DNA of 64,000 bases, taken from contig NZ_FRBY01000005.1 in assembly GCF_900142735.1 (NCBI RefSeq), positions 1 to 64,000 on the forward strand. The letters run 5' to 3'. Positions 25,392 through 33,497 of the stretch are shown piece by piece. Source of the DNA: Flavobacterium saccharophilum (GTDB taxonomy: Bacteria > Bacteroidota > Bacteroidia > Flavobacteriales > Flavobacteriaceae). Numbering within the stretch: position 1 is the stretch's first letter; the number at the start of each line of letters is the position of its first letter. A program made the position numbers and the translations under genes. Under the pieces are notes generated by a model. The model saw only the letters and a program-made list of their open reading frames with translations. It ran no database searches and had not been told where the DNA came from.

Positions 25392-25412
25392 TTTTTAATT
25401 TTCTTACTTTAT

Positions 25413-25447
25413 AAAAAAAACCTCGAAATCACTTTCGAGGTTTTTTT
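25413..25447. terminator. Bidirectional terminator between transketolase and FKBP genes
   Basis: AAAAAACCTCGAAA pairs with TTTCGAGGTTTTTT over a 4-base loop. The A and T tracts suit both converging genes. Confidence 0.85.
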
Positions 25448-25474
25448 GTATTTCAAATTCAGATTACTGAATAA

Positions 25475-26566
25475 TTATTTAGCAGAATGATGATCTTTAT
25501 CAACATGAATTCTTAATCTTCCTGGAGATGTATAATCTGGAGTTCCAGCTGCAGAGAATGCTGGAATACCATACGTCTCACTTTCATCTGTATTTACCGT
25601 TTTTGGATTGTCTGGCAAAGGATCAAAAGGATAATATTTACTTATTCCCGTCACTGGAGCACCTTCTGGTTTTGTTATTTCAAATCGAGTACTATATCCA
25701 TCTCCATCATCGTCAAAATCCATAAAATCGGCTATTCCATCACCATCAGTATCATCAATTAATTCTTTAGGCATATTTGGAAACCTTACTTTATCTTCTA
25801 AATTATAATTGTAACCATCATGGTTAATATCTTCATCATAATCTAAAACACCGTCCGGTGCACCTGTTCTCTGTCCTCCTACTACTTGAAAATCATGATC
25901 TAATCTTTGAAGTTCAAACAACTTAAAACTAAATACAAGCGGAGCATATGTAGGAATACCCGTTTGTGGAGTGCCAAAATAAGCTAGTCCCGAAGGTAAA
26001 AACATAACTCCTGCACCGTAATTTTGGTATGTTATAACTCCATCAGCAGCAGTAGTCGAAGTACCTGTTTTAAATTTTGGAAAGATTTCTCCCCATCCGT
26101 CAATAACAGGATTAGTTTTATAAACATATAAATCAAAACCAACACCCAAACCGTACGACTGATCAAATACAGTCCCATCTAATAAGTTTCCTTTGTATGC
26201 TGCATAAACCAAATCCGTATTACAAGGTGACTCACCTACACCTTTATTAAGTGTTAAATAATAAACTTTATAATTAATGTCGCGATTATAAACATCTCTA
26301 TGTTCAAGAGGATACTCCTGTTGATCCCAAATAGAAACCTGTGTTCCACCTGCTGGAATTTTTTTTATTTCTACATCAAAAGTTACTTTATCAACTATTA
26401 AGTAATTAGTCTTTAAATATTTTTCAATCGAATCATTATCTGCTTTATACTGCTCTTTATAATCACGCAAAGGAACTACCACTACATCATCATCATCACT
26501 TTTATTACAAGAAACCAAAGAAATACCGGCAAGCAATAAAACAAAATAATATTTAAATTTATTCAT
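25475..26566 (-). CDS. FKBP-type peptidyl-prolyl isomerase lipoprotein with calcium-repeat insert
   Basis: This 363-residue protein has a lipoprotein signal with lipobox ISLVSC (Cys20), then an FKBP-like domain at about 110-240 (LVYAAYKGNLLDGTVFDQSY, GAGVMFLPSGLAYFG). After residue 245 come acidic thrombospondin type 3-like motifs (DTDGDGIADFMDFDDDGDG), which bind calcium in known families, before a short C-terminal segment. It is expected at the cell envelope as a folding catalyst. The calcium motifs interrupt the normal end of the FKBP fold, which is unusual. Confidence 0.8.
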   Translation of the reverse strand: MNKFKYYFVLLLAGISLVSCNKSDDDDVVVVPLRDYKEQYKADNDSIEKYLKTNYLIVDKVTFDVEIKKIPAGGTQVSIWDQQEYPLEHRDVYNRDINYKVYYLTLNKGVGESPCNTDLVYAAYKGNLLDGTVFDQSYGLGVGFDLYVYKTNPVIDGWGEIFPKFKTGTSTTAADGVITYQNYGAGVMFLPSGLAYFGTPQTGIPTYAPLVFSFKLFELQRLDHDFQVVGGQRTGAPDGVLDYDEDINHDGYNYNLEDKVRFPNMPKELIDDTDGDGIADFMDFDDDGDGYSTRFEITKPEGAPVTGISKYYPFDPLPDNPKTVNTDESETYGIPAFSAAGTPDYTSPGRLRIHVDKDHHSAK

Positions 26567-26645
26567 TATTGTTAATTTTTTAGGTGCGCAAGATACAATA
26601 TTGATTTATTTTTGTAAAGAATTTAACTTTGATTTTAGAAAAATT

Positions 26646-27035
26646 ATGAGAATAGATAAATACCTATGGTGTGTGCGTTATTACAAAACCAGAAACATGG
26701 TAACGGAGGCATGCAAAAAGAACCATATAACTGTTAACGGGCAGGTTGCAAAGCCATCAAAAGAAGTTTTCCCAACTGACAGAATTACTTTCAGAAAAGA
26801 TCAGATTACACAAATTATAACTGTACTCGATATTCCTGAAAGTCGCGTTGGAGCAAAATTGGTTGATATATACCGAAAAAACGAAACGCCAGCCGAGGCT
26901 TATGCCCATTTAGAATTATTAAAACTATCTAAAGAACATTATCGCAAAAGCGGAACAGGAAGACCGACCAAAAAAGACCGAAGAGATATCGATGAATATG
27001 GAAATGAGATTTTTGATGAAGAGGAAACGGAATAA
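26646..27035 (+). CDS. S4-domain RNA-binding protein (Hsp15/RqcP-like)
   Basis: This 129-residue protein opens MRIDKYLWCVRYYKTRNMV, the S4 RNA-binding domain (to about 65), followed by a basic tail with GRPTKKDRRDIDEY. Hsp15 and RqcP bind stalled 50S-peptidyl-tRNA complexes in quality control. I chose ATG 26646; an upstream TTG is in frame but would begin inside the promoter region. It is divergent from the FKBP gene. Confidence 0.85.
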   Translation: MRIDKYLWCVRYYKTRNMVTEACKKNHITVNGQVAKPSKEVFPTDRITFRKDQITQIITVLDIPESRVGAKLVDIYRKNETPAEAYAHLELLKLSKEHYRKSGTGRPTKKDRRDIDEYGNEIFDEEETE

Positions 27036-27053
27036 ATTCCAATTTTTCAAATC

Positions 27054-27144
27054 CCAAATTCCAAAACTACTGTCATAGAAATCCAACATTTAAATTCAAA
27101 AAGATAAATCCAAAACCTCAACATTGGAATTTGGAATTTTTTTT
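27054..27144 (+). terminator. Long-loop inverted repeat with T tract
   Basis: CCAAATTCCAA (27054-27064) pairs with TTGGAATTTGG (27124-27134), and AATTTTTTTT follows. The 59-base loop is large, so it may be a repeat cluster more than a terminator; the GGAATTT word recurs several times in this gap. Confidence 0.4.
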
Positions 27145-27185
27145 ATTGGAATTTAAAATTTGTACTTTAGCAAAAAAAATAAATC

Positions 27186-27686
27186 ATGAGCAAAAACATC
27201 ATCTTAACCAATCAGGAAATCGAACACAAAATCAAACGTATCGCCTATCAAATATACGAGACTTTTGTTGATGAAGAAGAAGTTGTAATTGCCGGAATCG
27301 CTTCTAACGGATCCATTTTTGCCGAAAAAATTGCCATTGCACTGAGTAACATTTCAACACTTAAAGTGTCTACCTGTGAAGTTAAGGTTGACAAACAAAA
27401 TCCACAATTGCCAATTCAGACTTCTTTAACTAAAGAAGAATACCAAAATAAAGGTTTAGTATTAGTTGATGATGTCTTAAACTCAGGCACAACTTTAATA
27501 TACGCTGTTCGTCATTTCTTAGACGTTCCTCTTAAGAAATTCAAAACAGCAGTACTTGTAGACAGAAACCATAAAAAATACCCTGTAAAAGCCGATTTTA
27601 AAGGTATTTCACTTTCTACTTCTTTACTGGAGCATGTTCAGGTAGTTTTCGACAACAAAGAGGGCGACTATGCTTTTTTAAGCTAG
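27186..27686 (+). CDS. Phosphoribosyltransferase (PyrR-like)
   Basis: This 166-residue type I phosphoribosyltransferase has the PRPP-binding loop VLVDDVLNSGTTL near residue 95 and the upstream GIASNG loop. It resembles PyrR and its relatives; regulatory versus uracil-salvage roles cannot be separated by eye, and no pyrimidine operon lies nearby. It converges on aroK with a 9-base overlap of their 3' ends. Confidence 0.85.
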   Translation: MSKNIILTNQEIEHKIKRIAYQIYETFVDEEEVVIAGIASNGSIFAEKIAIALSNISTLKVSTCEVKVDKQNPQLPIQTSLTKEEYQNKGLVLVDDVLNSGTTLIYAVRHFLDVPLKKFKTAVLVDRNHKKYPVKADFKGISLSTSLLEHVQVVFDNKEGDYAFLS

Positions 27687-28196
27687 TAAAGTCTTAATAT
27701 CCTCAACCGTTTCTTCGACCGTCTTATCATCAACCACAACTTTATGTTGTGCATGGTTGTAATAAAAGCTACGATCGAATAAATGTTTTGCAATAAATTC
27801 TTTCATCTCTTCCTCATCCATATTCGCAATCAAAGGACGTTTACTTTTATTGTGAACTAATCTATTATATAAAGTTTCTATTGAAGCCTTTAAATAAATC
27901 GATACAACAGTGTCACTTTTTAATAATTCGTGATTATTAGCGTAACAAGGTGTTCCTCCACCTAAACCTATGATACTATTTTCTGAAGACTGTAGTAATT
28001 CAACAAACATTTCATGCTCTAATTTTCTAAAATAGATCTCTCCATGTTGTTCGAAAATTTCATTTATGGACAAGTTTGCTCTTTTTTCGATGCATTTATC
28101 CAAATCTAAAAACGGAATATTTATACTTTTTGAAAGATTTTGGGCAATAGTTGACTTTCCGCAACCCATATATCCCAATAAGATGATTTTTTTCAT
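27678..28196 (-). CDS. aroK: Shikimate kinase
   Basis: This 172-residue enzyme phosphorylates shikimate in the pathway to aromatic amino acids. It has the P-loop LLGYMGCGKSTIAQNL at 4-19, the shikimate-binding DLDKCIE and GGGTPCY blocks and an Arg-containing lid (NKSKRPLI). Length is typical. Its 3' end overlaps the phosphoribosyltransferase gene; the promoter region is shared with the tRNA genes on the other strand. Confidence 0.94.
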   Translation of the reverse strand: MKKIILLGYMGCGKSTIAQNLSKSINIPFLDLDKCIEKRANLSINEIFEQHGEIYFRKLEHEMFVELLQSSENSIIGLGGGTPCYANNHELLKSDTVVSIYLKASIETLYNRLVHNKSKRPLIANMDEEEMKEFIAKHLFDRSFYYNHAQHKVVVDDKTVEETVEDIKTLLA

Positions 28197-28267
28197 TCTA
28201 ATAAAACCCTATAAACTAGGGCGTTGTAAACATTGGTTAAAAAAAGACAAATTTATAATAAAAATGC

Positions 28268-28300
28268 TTGCAAATAATAAAATAAACTCCTTATATTTGC
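28268..28300 (+). promoter_or_regulatory. tRNA-Lys promoter
   Basis: TTG at 28268-28270, a 21-base spacer and TATATTTGC at 28292-28300 are followed by CACCCGC. The first tRNA begins 22 bases on. Confidence 0.65.
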
Positions 28301-28322
28301 ACCCGCATTCAAGAAACATAAT

Positions 28323-28395
28323 GACTCGATAGCTCAGTTGGTAGAGCACATCACTTTTAATGATGGGGTCCTGGGTTCGAGCCCCAGTCGGGTCA
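28323..28395 (+). tRNA. tRNA-Lys(TTT), copy 1
   Basis: This 73-base gene folds as a full cloverleaf: acceptor GACTCGA/TCGGGTC with one G-T pair, anticodon stem CATCA/TGATG, loop CTTTTAA with anticodon TTT, and T-loop TTCGAGC. CCA is not encoded. It is driven by the promoter at 28268 and followed by a near-identical copy. Confidence 0.97.
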
Positions 28396-28435
28396 CAAAA
28401 TATGTGATTAACAACATAAGTTTCTTGAAAGCAAT

Positions 28436-28508
28436 GACTCGATAGCTCAGTCGGTAGAGCACATCACTTTTAATGATGGGGTCCTGGGTTCGAGCCCCAG
28501 TCGGGTCA
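28436..28508 (+). tRNA. tRNA-Lys(TTT), copy 2
   Basis: It is identical to copy 1 except for C instead of T in the D-loop (TCGG against TTGG). The 40-base spacer has no promoter, so both come from one transcript. CCA is not encoded. Confidence 0.97.
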
Positions 28509-28510
28509 CA

Positions 28511-28545
28511 AAAGGTCGAGTAATTTTTATTACTTGACCTTTTTT
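28511..28545 (+). terminator. Terminator after the tRNA-Lys pair
   Basis: A 14-bp stem (28511-28524 with 28529-28542, one G-T pair) has a T4 loop and a T tract. It lies only 7 bases before tRNA-Leu, which therefore has no visible promoter of its own. Confidence 0.8.
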
Positions 28546-28549
28546 CATT

Positions 28550-30148
28550 TTAGGCCATGTGGAGAAACGGTAGACTCGCCATCTTGAGGGGGTGGTGCTC
28601 GCAAGGGCGTGAGGGTTCAAATCCCTCCATGGTCACATCTTGGGACAAATCAGAAAACAGCTGATTTGTCCCTTTTTTTTTACCATCTAAACCCTTGTAA
28701 AATAAGAGCATAACCCTAAGTGCTTCATTGATTCTTGTGGTTCGACACTCTATTCCGTCAAAAGTGAGCTTTTCAGGAAAAATCGAACCAATTATCTTTC
28801 TTTTTCTTGCCGTTGTACCTTCCTCATATAATGTTGCCAGTTGAGAAATATGACTAATAGCCTTATTCAGCAAGGGTTCAACATTTGCAGTTCCTTTAAT
28901 TCCAGTGGTTAATTTAGCTTCAAGCCTGTTTATTTTTTCCTCAGTCTCTATTTTTATTATGCGATAATCGTTAGGGTCTAAATCTCCCACAATAAGTAAA
29001 TTTCTCGCTTTGGTCAATCTTTCATTAGCTCCTTCCAGTTCTTCCTTTAATCTATTAACATCACTGCGTTCGTGTTTTGTTTTATTTTTAAATACAGATA
29101 CTATCACTTCTTTATACAATTCTAAAAAAGGCAATGGTCTTACATATTTTCTTATTTCATCTGCAACAATCGCATTTACCTCTGGAGCCTTTTCACGGAA
29201 CGTACAGCCTAATCTGCAGTGATAGTAGTGATAATGTTGATTACGTCCTTTAGATGCGCTGCCTGTAAGCAGTCTGCCACACTTGGGACATATCAAATGC
29301 CCACGCAATAGTAAGGCAGGATCTACCGTTACAGTAGTTTTTCTCTTTTTTTTGCGACTATCTAGTACATCCTGAACATCATAAAACAATGATTCAGAAA
29401 TTAGTGGCTCGTGCTGTCCTTTTACTAATTGACTTTCTTCTTCTTTATATTTTGGCACGAATACTTTTCCACAATACACAGGGTTACGTACGGAACCCCA
29501 AAAAGCATTCTTACTGCATTTGAGTCCTTTATCAATCGCTAATCCCCAGATTTCTTGTGTATTTATTTTTCCTTTCGCCAATTCTTTAAAAACCCATCGC
29601 ATAATACTTGCTTCACTTTCTTTAATTGCAATATATTTTTTACCATCCTCACTAATTTTATTACTGTAACCTATTGGAGCAATCCCCATAACACGCCCTT
29701 CTTTCTTGGCCCGACGCATACCATGTAACACATTTAGTGCTCTACGATCATTCTCAACTTCAGGTGCTGCAAGATAAAAAGCAAGCATCATTTTGTTTTC
29801 TGGAATTGTAAGATCTAAAGGCTGTTCCACTGCTTGTGGCTCAACACCTAATCTACGTAATGTACTTATCATCTGATAGGCATCTCCTGCATTACGACTA
29901 AATCTATCCCATTTGGTAAAGAGTACCAAATCAGAATGTCCTCTTCGTGTTCTAAGCTCTGACAATAGCTTTTTCCATGATGGACGGTTAAAAGTTTTAG
30001 CAGAATGATCTTCAATAATCACTTTTCGAACCTGAAACGAATTCAGTTCACAATATTTACGTAAACGTTCTTCCTGATCCCTTTGCGAATATCCTTTATC
30101 TGCCTGCTCATCTGTACTTACACGGATATATAAATCTGCAATTTTCAT
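28550..30148 (-). CDS. Large serine recombinase (integrase), overlapping tRNA-Leu
   Basis: This 532-residue recombinase integrates and excises the element. It has the N-terminal resolvase domain with catalytic Ser11 (YIRVSTDEQ) and the FTKWDRFSRN arginine motif, a recombinase domain at about 160-260, a zinc ribbon (CPKCGRLLTG, then a later Cys pair), and a coiled coil around 355-410. The last 27-28 residues (from TMEGFEPSRP) are the antisense of tRNA-Leu and the preceding stretch is antisense of its terminator; the stop lies just beyond the tRNA 5' end. It overlaps the small gene before it by four bases (ATGA). Confidence 0.92.
   Translation of the reverse strand: MKIADLYIRVSTDEQADKGYSQRDQEERLRKYCELNSFQVRKVIIEDHSAKTFNRPSWKKLLSELRTRRGHSDLVLFTKWDRFSRNAGDAYQMISTLRRLGVEPQAVEQPLDLTIPENKMMLAFYLAAPEVENDRRALNVLHGMRRAKKEGRVMGIAPIGYSNKISEDGKKYIAIKESEASIMRWVFKELAKGKINTQEIWGLAIDKGLKCSKNAFWGSVRNPVYCGKVFVPKYKEEESQLVKGQHEPLISESLFYDVQDVLDSRKKKRKTTVTVDPALLLRGHLICPKCGRLLTGSASKGRNQHYHYYHCRLGCTFREKAPEVNAIVADEIRKYVRPLPFLELYKEVIVSVFKNKTKHERSDVNRLKEELEGANERLTKARNLLIVGDLDPNDYRIIKIETEEKINRLEAKLTTGIKGTANVEPLLNKAISHISQLATLYEEGTTARKRKIIGSIFPEKLTFDGIECRTTRINEALRVMLLFYKGLDGKKKGTNQLFSDLSQDVTMEGFEPSRPCEHHPLKMASLPFLHMA
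28553..28635 (+). tRNA. tRNA-Leu(GAG), element integration site
   Basis: This 83-base class II tRNA has acceptor GGCCATG/CATGGTC (one G-T pair), D-loop AAACGGTAGA, anticodon stem CCATC/GGTGG with loop TTGAGGG (anticodon GAG), a variable arm GCTC-GCAA-GGGC, and T-loop TTCAAAT. CCA is not encoded. It is read on the plus strand, while the serine recombinase runs through it on the minus strand and stops directly beyond its 5' end. The tRNA looks intact. It marks the left border of the mobile element. Confidence 0.95.
28642..28680 (+). terminator. Terminator after tRNA-Leu, inside the recombinase gene
   Basis: GGGACAAATCAG (28642-28653) pairs perfectly with CTGATTTGTCCC (28661-28672) across 7 bases, followed by T8. 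It would end tRNA-Leu transcripts. On the other strand the same bases encode part of the recombinase C-terminus. Confidence 0.85.
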
Positions 30149-30369
30149 GATTTTAATATTGATTGGTTAAACTTGCTTTCACGCTTTTGTGTGAGTGTAA
30201 ATTTACGTATTTTTTGTTCATCTAAATATGTATCAACCACTATTTCAGCCATTTCGTAGAAAAAATCCAAGATAATTTTTGCTCGATCAGCATCTACATC
30301 TATACCATCCTTTCTCAATAATTCCATAGCTCTGTGTGGTGTTATTCTATCAATCTCTTCCTCTCTCAT
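30145..30369 (-). CDS. Small element protein upstream of the recombinase
   Basis: This 74-residue protein (MREEEIDRITPHRAMELLRK onward) is helical and charged. An upstream start would give 86 residues, but GAAGGAGGTGT sits directly before the tandem ATGs at 30372 and 30369, a very strong Shine-Dalgarno site that decides the start and is rare in this phylum. Four-base overlap with the recombinase implies coupled translation and perhaps a role in integration. Family not recognised. Confidence 0.65.
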   Translation of the reverse strand: MREEEIDRITPHRAMELLRKDGIDVDADRAKIILDFFYEMAEIVVDTYLDEQKIRKFTLTQKRESKFNQSILKS

Positions 30370-30373
30370 CATA

Positions 30374-30384
30374 CACCTCCTTCT
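30374..30384 (-). promoter_or_regulatory. Strong Shine-Dalgarno site
   Basis: On the minus strand GAAGGAGGTGT precedes ATGATG directly. For the second ATG the AGGAGG core is at a normal distance. Other genes of this window lack such sites. Confidence 0.65.
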
Positions 30385-30443
30385 ATTGACAGCGAAAGCC
30401 CGCAACCGGGCTTTACTAATTAATTAAAATTGATTTCAATTAC

Positions 30444-30728
30444 TCATATAGGAAAATAAATTGTACTCCGCTGGTTTCTATTGCGTTTTGGCAGATAGCT
30501 AATGTAACCATACTCGTTTAGCTCACGAATGCATTTATGATAGGTTACAGGCCCCGTTATCTTGGCTAGCTTCATGATTTCATACCTATAGACCTCAATA
30601 GGATTAACAAAACCCTTTTCAGCCCTAAATTGAAGCAATGCCGCATATATACCAATATGAGTGATACTAATACGGTAATCTTTTTCTATTGCCTTAAAGA
30701 AATCAGATAAAGGTTTTAATGTTTTCAT
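30444..30728 (-). CDS. Winged-helix-like element protein (94 aa)
   Basis: This 94-residue protein has a pattern of helices (ISITHIGIYAALLQF) followed by a segment like a recognition helix and wing (GPVTYHKCIRELNEYGYISY). It is probably a small DNA-binding protein. It lies between the DUF-type protein genes and the recombinase. It may control excision or maintenance, but that is inference from position. Confidence 0.55.
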   Translation of the reverse strand: MKTLKPLSDFFKAIEKDYRISITHIGIYAALLQFRAEKGFVNPIEVYRYEIMKLAKITGPVTYHKCIRELNEYGYISYLPKRNRNQRSTIYFPI

Positions 30729-30742
30729 TATTTCCTAGATTA

Positions 30743-31801
30743 TCAGCTTACACGCATACCATTTCTTGTGGAATGATTCACCTGTTGACTCTCATTTGTC
30801 TTTTGCTGCTGTTTTACTGTTTCCATTGTTTTATTCCCCAATGCCGTTGATAGCGTAATTTTTCTTGAGTGCTCGTCATAAATATTTATCGATTTAAATT
30901 GAGGATTTGCTTCAATATAAAACCGATGTTCATTTCCATTTTTAATCAAGGTTACAGGCAGCCTGTTTCCTTGTTTTAAAGCATCCTTTAATTTATCTGC
31001 TTCAGTTTTATTTGATAATTCCTTTAAAGGAAGTTGTTGTACAGCTTTTTCAAGATCGTAACCATACCCGGAATGAAATTCTTTGATTCTATGATTGCCA
31101 CTAGCATCTTTGTCGTTAAGATCTAGTTGGATCCAAGTTTTTTCCTTTTGAACCGCTCGCCCTGCCAACAAATTATAAGCCTGTGTTGTGTCAACAGAAT
31201 TTTCTTGCTCAACTTTGAAGTACTGATTCCTGTTTTCTTCAGGTTTTAACTCATTATGCAGACTAGCTTTATAACCCTCAAATTGATACTGTCCGCTTTG
31301 GTCTTTAACAAAGGACAACTCATGATCCAGTCGTTCTTTTTCGTTGACGTAATAGGAAACCGGAATACTAAATTGCTGGTGACCTTGTTTGATTTGTTGA
31401 TCAATTTGATTTGACAAATCTCTAAAACCAATACGCTGCACTTGATCGCACAGCGCTTGGTTATTCTTCTGCTCTTCTTTTACATCCTTACGCACTGCAA
31501 TTTGATCTATAAGCGGTGCTACAACTAGTTTACGAATGAGTCTTACCAATAAATTAGGATAAAGCTGTTTTAGAATCTTGTCCTTTTCCTGCTTGAGGAT
31601 CTGCAAAGCAAAACGTTCCTCAATATTTTTGCTGCCCTTATACTTTGTTCCAATTCGCTCGTAATGATGCAGCTTTTTTTTGATCAGTGACCTATTATTG
31701 GAAAGACTAAAATTAAACAGTTTACTAAAACGCTCTTCCCTGGAGCGCCACTGGTTCAATTCCATCTCTACTCTGTTTATGGGAAGTTGTTCGTTCATCA
31801 T
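30743..31801 (-). CDS. Element protein, paralog A of a tandem pair
   Basis: This 352-residue protein is soluble and charged. Its second half (about 150-330) matches the next upstream gene over the AYNLLAGRAV, GYGYDLEKAV, GNRLPVTLIKNGNEH and EANPQFKSINIYDEH blocks. Such proteins are common in Bacteroidetes conjugative elements (DUF3945/DUF4099-like), role unknown. The N-terminal 140 residues are basic and unique to this copy. Two adjacent ATGs (31801, 31798) are possible starts. Confidence 0.6.
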   Translation of the reverse strand: MMNEQLPINRVEMELNQWRSREERFSKLFNFSLSNNRSLIKKKLHHYERIGTKYKGSKNIEERFALQILKQEKDKILKQLYPNLLVRLIRKLVVAPLIDQIAVRKDVKEEQKNNQALCDQVQRIGFRDLSNQIDQQIKQGHQQFSIPVSYYVNEKERLDHELSFVKDQSGQYQFEGYKASLHNELKPEENRNQYFKVEQENSVDTTQAYNLLAGRAVQKEKTWIQLDLNDKDASGNHRIKEFHSGYGYDLEKAVQQLPLKELSNKTEADKLKDALKQGNRLPVTLIKNGNEHRFYIEANPQFKSINIYDEHSRKITLSTALGNKTMETVKQQQKTNESQQVNHSTRNGMRVS

Positions 31802-31807
31802 TACTGA

Positions 31808-32605
31808 TTACATGGATTGACTTTTCTTTTTCTTCTTAGCTTCCTTTGGCACTTCTGGTCCATCATCATCGGCAGTTTGGTTTTGCTTTTTACTGCCTTG
31901 TTTTTCAGAAGCTTGCTGAGTTTCGGATTGCTTTTCTTCTTTAGACTTACGATTATCAATGCGTTGCAAATTGCTGTCATATACATTAATTGTCTTGAAT
32001 TGTGGGCTGGCTTCAATATATTGCTTAATCTCATTTCCTTCTTTTTGGAAAGTAGCGGATTGCAGGTTTCCCTTTTTCAAAGAATTGATTAAGTCTTCTT
32101 TGTATTTTGGGGTTTCCAGTTCTTTAATCGGATGTTTGGAGAGTGTTGCTTCCAAATCATAGCCGTAATTCTGATGGTAATGGTTTAGCTTAAAGTTTCC
32201 ATTAGATTCGGACTGTTTAAAATCGATTTGAAGCCAAACGTTGTAAAGTTCTCCGTCCTTGTTGGTAAGATCTTTGTTTACTGATCTGCCTTCCATAAGA
32301 TTGTAAGCTTCTTTCATGGTGATGTTGCTGCCTTTATTGATATAAAAGGTTTGCTCCAAATTTTCTTTGGAATTCTCTTTTTGCAATTCCACTTTATAAG
32401 AATTAAAGAAATACATATCGCTTTCTTTTGACTTATTGAAATTTAATGTAGCTGCAGCAGTATCATTACCATATTGCGTATTATGCGTCAAAGTGAAATT
32501 AGGTTCTTCTTTCTGCATTTTTTCTTTTAATTCAGATTCTAATGCATCTCCAAAACCAGTGTACTTTAACTGGTCGCGTAAGTATTCAAAATTTTTCTCG
32601 TTCAT
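31808..32605 (-). CDS. Element protein, paralog B of a tandem pair
   Basis: This 265-residue protein carries the same domain as its downstream neighbour (AYNLMEGRSV, YGYDLEATLS, GNLQSATFQKEGNEI, EASPQFKTINVYDS) and ends in a Lys- and Gln-rich tail (KKKKKSQSM). It lacks the basic N-terminal part of paralog A. It ends 6 bases before paralog A begins. Function is unknown; location at the end of the tra block is conserved in this element type as far as I recall. Confidence 0.6.
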   Translation of the reverse strand: MNEKNFEYLRDQLKYTGFGDALESELKEKMQKEEPNFTLTHNTQYGNDTAAATLNFNKSKESDMYFFNSYKVELQKENSKENLEQTFYINKGSNITMKEAYNLMEGRSVNKDLTNKDGELYNVWLQIDFKQSESNGNFKLNHYHQNYGYDLEATLSKHPIKELETPKYKEDLINSLKKGNLQSATFQKEGNEIKQYIEASPQFKTINVYDSNLQRIDNRKSKEEKQSETQQASEKQGSKKQNQTADDDGPEVPKEAKKKKKSQSM

Positions 32606-32633
32606 GATTTCAATTTTTTAATTATTAAATAGT

Positions 32634-33488
32634 TTATAGTTTGGGAAGTACAGTCACCTGTACCAGTTTTGTATTCTTGACATGTTCTTCTAAATGTCTG
32701 CCACCGTTTTTCTCCATGAGCTGTATGGCTAAATATTTTTTTTCCGGAATTGTAAATTTTGGCAGCGCAAACACAAAGATATTTTCTGCTTCAGCTTGAA
32801 TTTTATCAATATCATTCAGTATATAAATGGGCGTAATTTCAATTTCCTGTGAAGCAGTACGTTTTATTTTTTTAGTGTCGCGAATAAAAAAACGAAGCTG
32901 GTCTATCTCATAATTGATTTTAGAATTGTTGGTTATCTTTATCCTGTAATACATTACTTCATCACGAATAAAAATTCCGTTGAGCCTAAAATCAATATCA
33001 TATTTACTTTCCCTTTGACCTCGCAGCTTTTTTTTGTCGTATAAGGCTAACTTTGAATATTCCTCAATATCCTGATCATTAATAATTTCATCTGAAAAAT
33101 AAATTTCCTGTCCATCTGGCTTAGTTTTATTCAGCGTAAGATTTAGCTGCGGGAAATCTTCATTATAATCCAGCACGAAAGAGTAGAGTTTACCATCTGC
33201 AGTCACGACCGTAAGATTGGTCTGAAAAAATCCCTTTTGAGCTGCCTTAACCTGAAGGATGTTTTCAAGACCTTTAGCCTTTTGTACCAATATATCGGGG
33301 CTTCCCTTGTCGACACTTTTTATGGCAAAAGGAAATACAATATTGGTCGTTTTTGAATAGGCTATCATTAAAGAGTCCGATTCCGTTTTGGATAAATGGT
33401 TTTTACTTGATTGCTGTGCTAATACACCGATGGTCATAAATAATAAATAAATCATCACCAATAGTTTAAAATTTTTCATCTGTATCAT
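32634..33488 (-). CDS. traN: Conjugative transfer protein TraN (DUF4138)
   Basis: This 284-residue exported protein has an N-terminal signal (LLVMIYLLFMTIGVLAQQ) and a beta-rich body with ILVQKAKGLENILQVKA and a later IRDEVMYYRIKITNNS segment, typical of Bacteroidetes TraN, a VirB9-like part of the outer complex. Start may be ATG 33488 or, more likely, ATG 33479 at the signal peptide. It follows traM by 9 bases. Confidence 0.8.
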   Translation of the reverse strand: MIQMKNFKLLVMIYLLFMTIGVLAQQSSKNHLSKTESDSLMIAYSKTTNIVFPFAIKSVDKGSPDILVQKAKGLENILQVKAAQKGFFQTNLTVVTADGKLYSFVLDYNEDFPQLNLTLNKTKPDGQEIYFSDEIINDQDIEEYSKLALYDKKKLRGQRESKYDIDFRLNGIFIRDEVMYYRIKITNNSKINYEIDQLRFFIRDTKKIKRTASQEIEITPIYILNDIDKIQAEAENIFVFALPKFTIPEKKYLAIQLMEKNGGRHLEEHVKNTKLVQVTVLPKL

Positions 33489-33497
33489 TTTTAGTTT

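Noticed and set aside
28323..28508. The tRNA-Lys pair as left and right attachment sites of a small element
   Set aside because: The copies are only 40 bases apart, both full-length and nearly identical, so simple gene duplication explains them.
30388..30412. AAAGCCCG-CAAC-CGGGCTTT hairpin as a terminator
   Set aside because: The stem is good, but there is no T tract on either side and it lies in front of the Shine-Dalgarno site; a translational control role is as likely.
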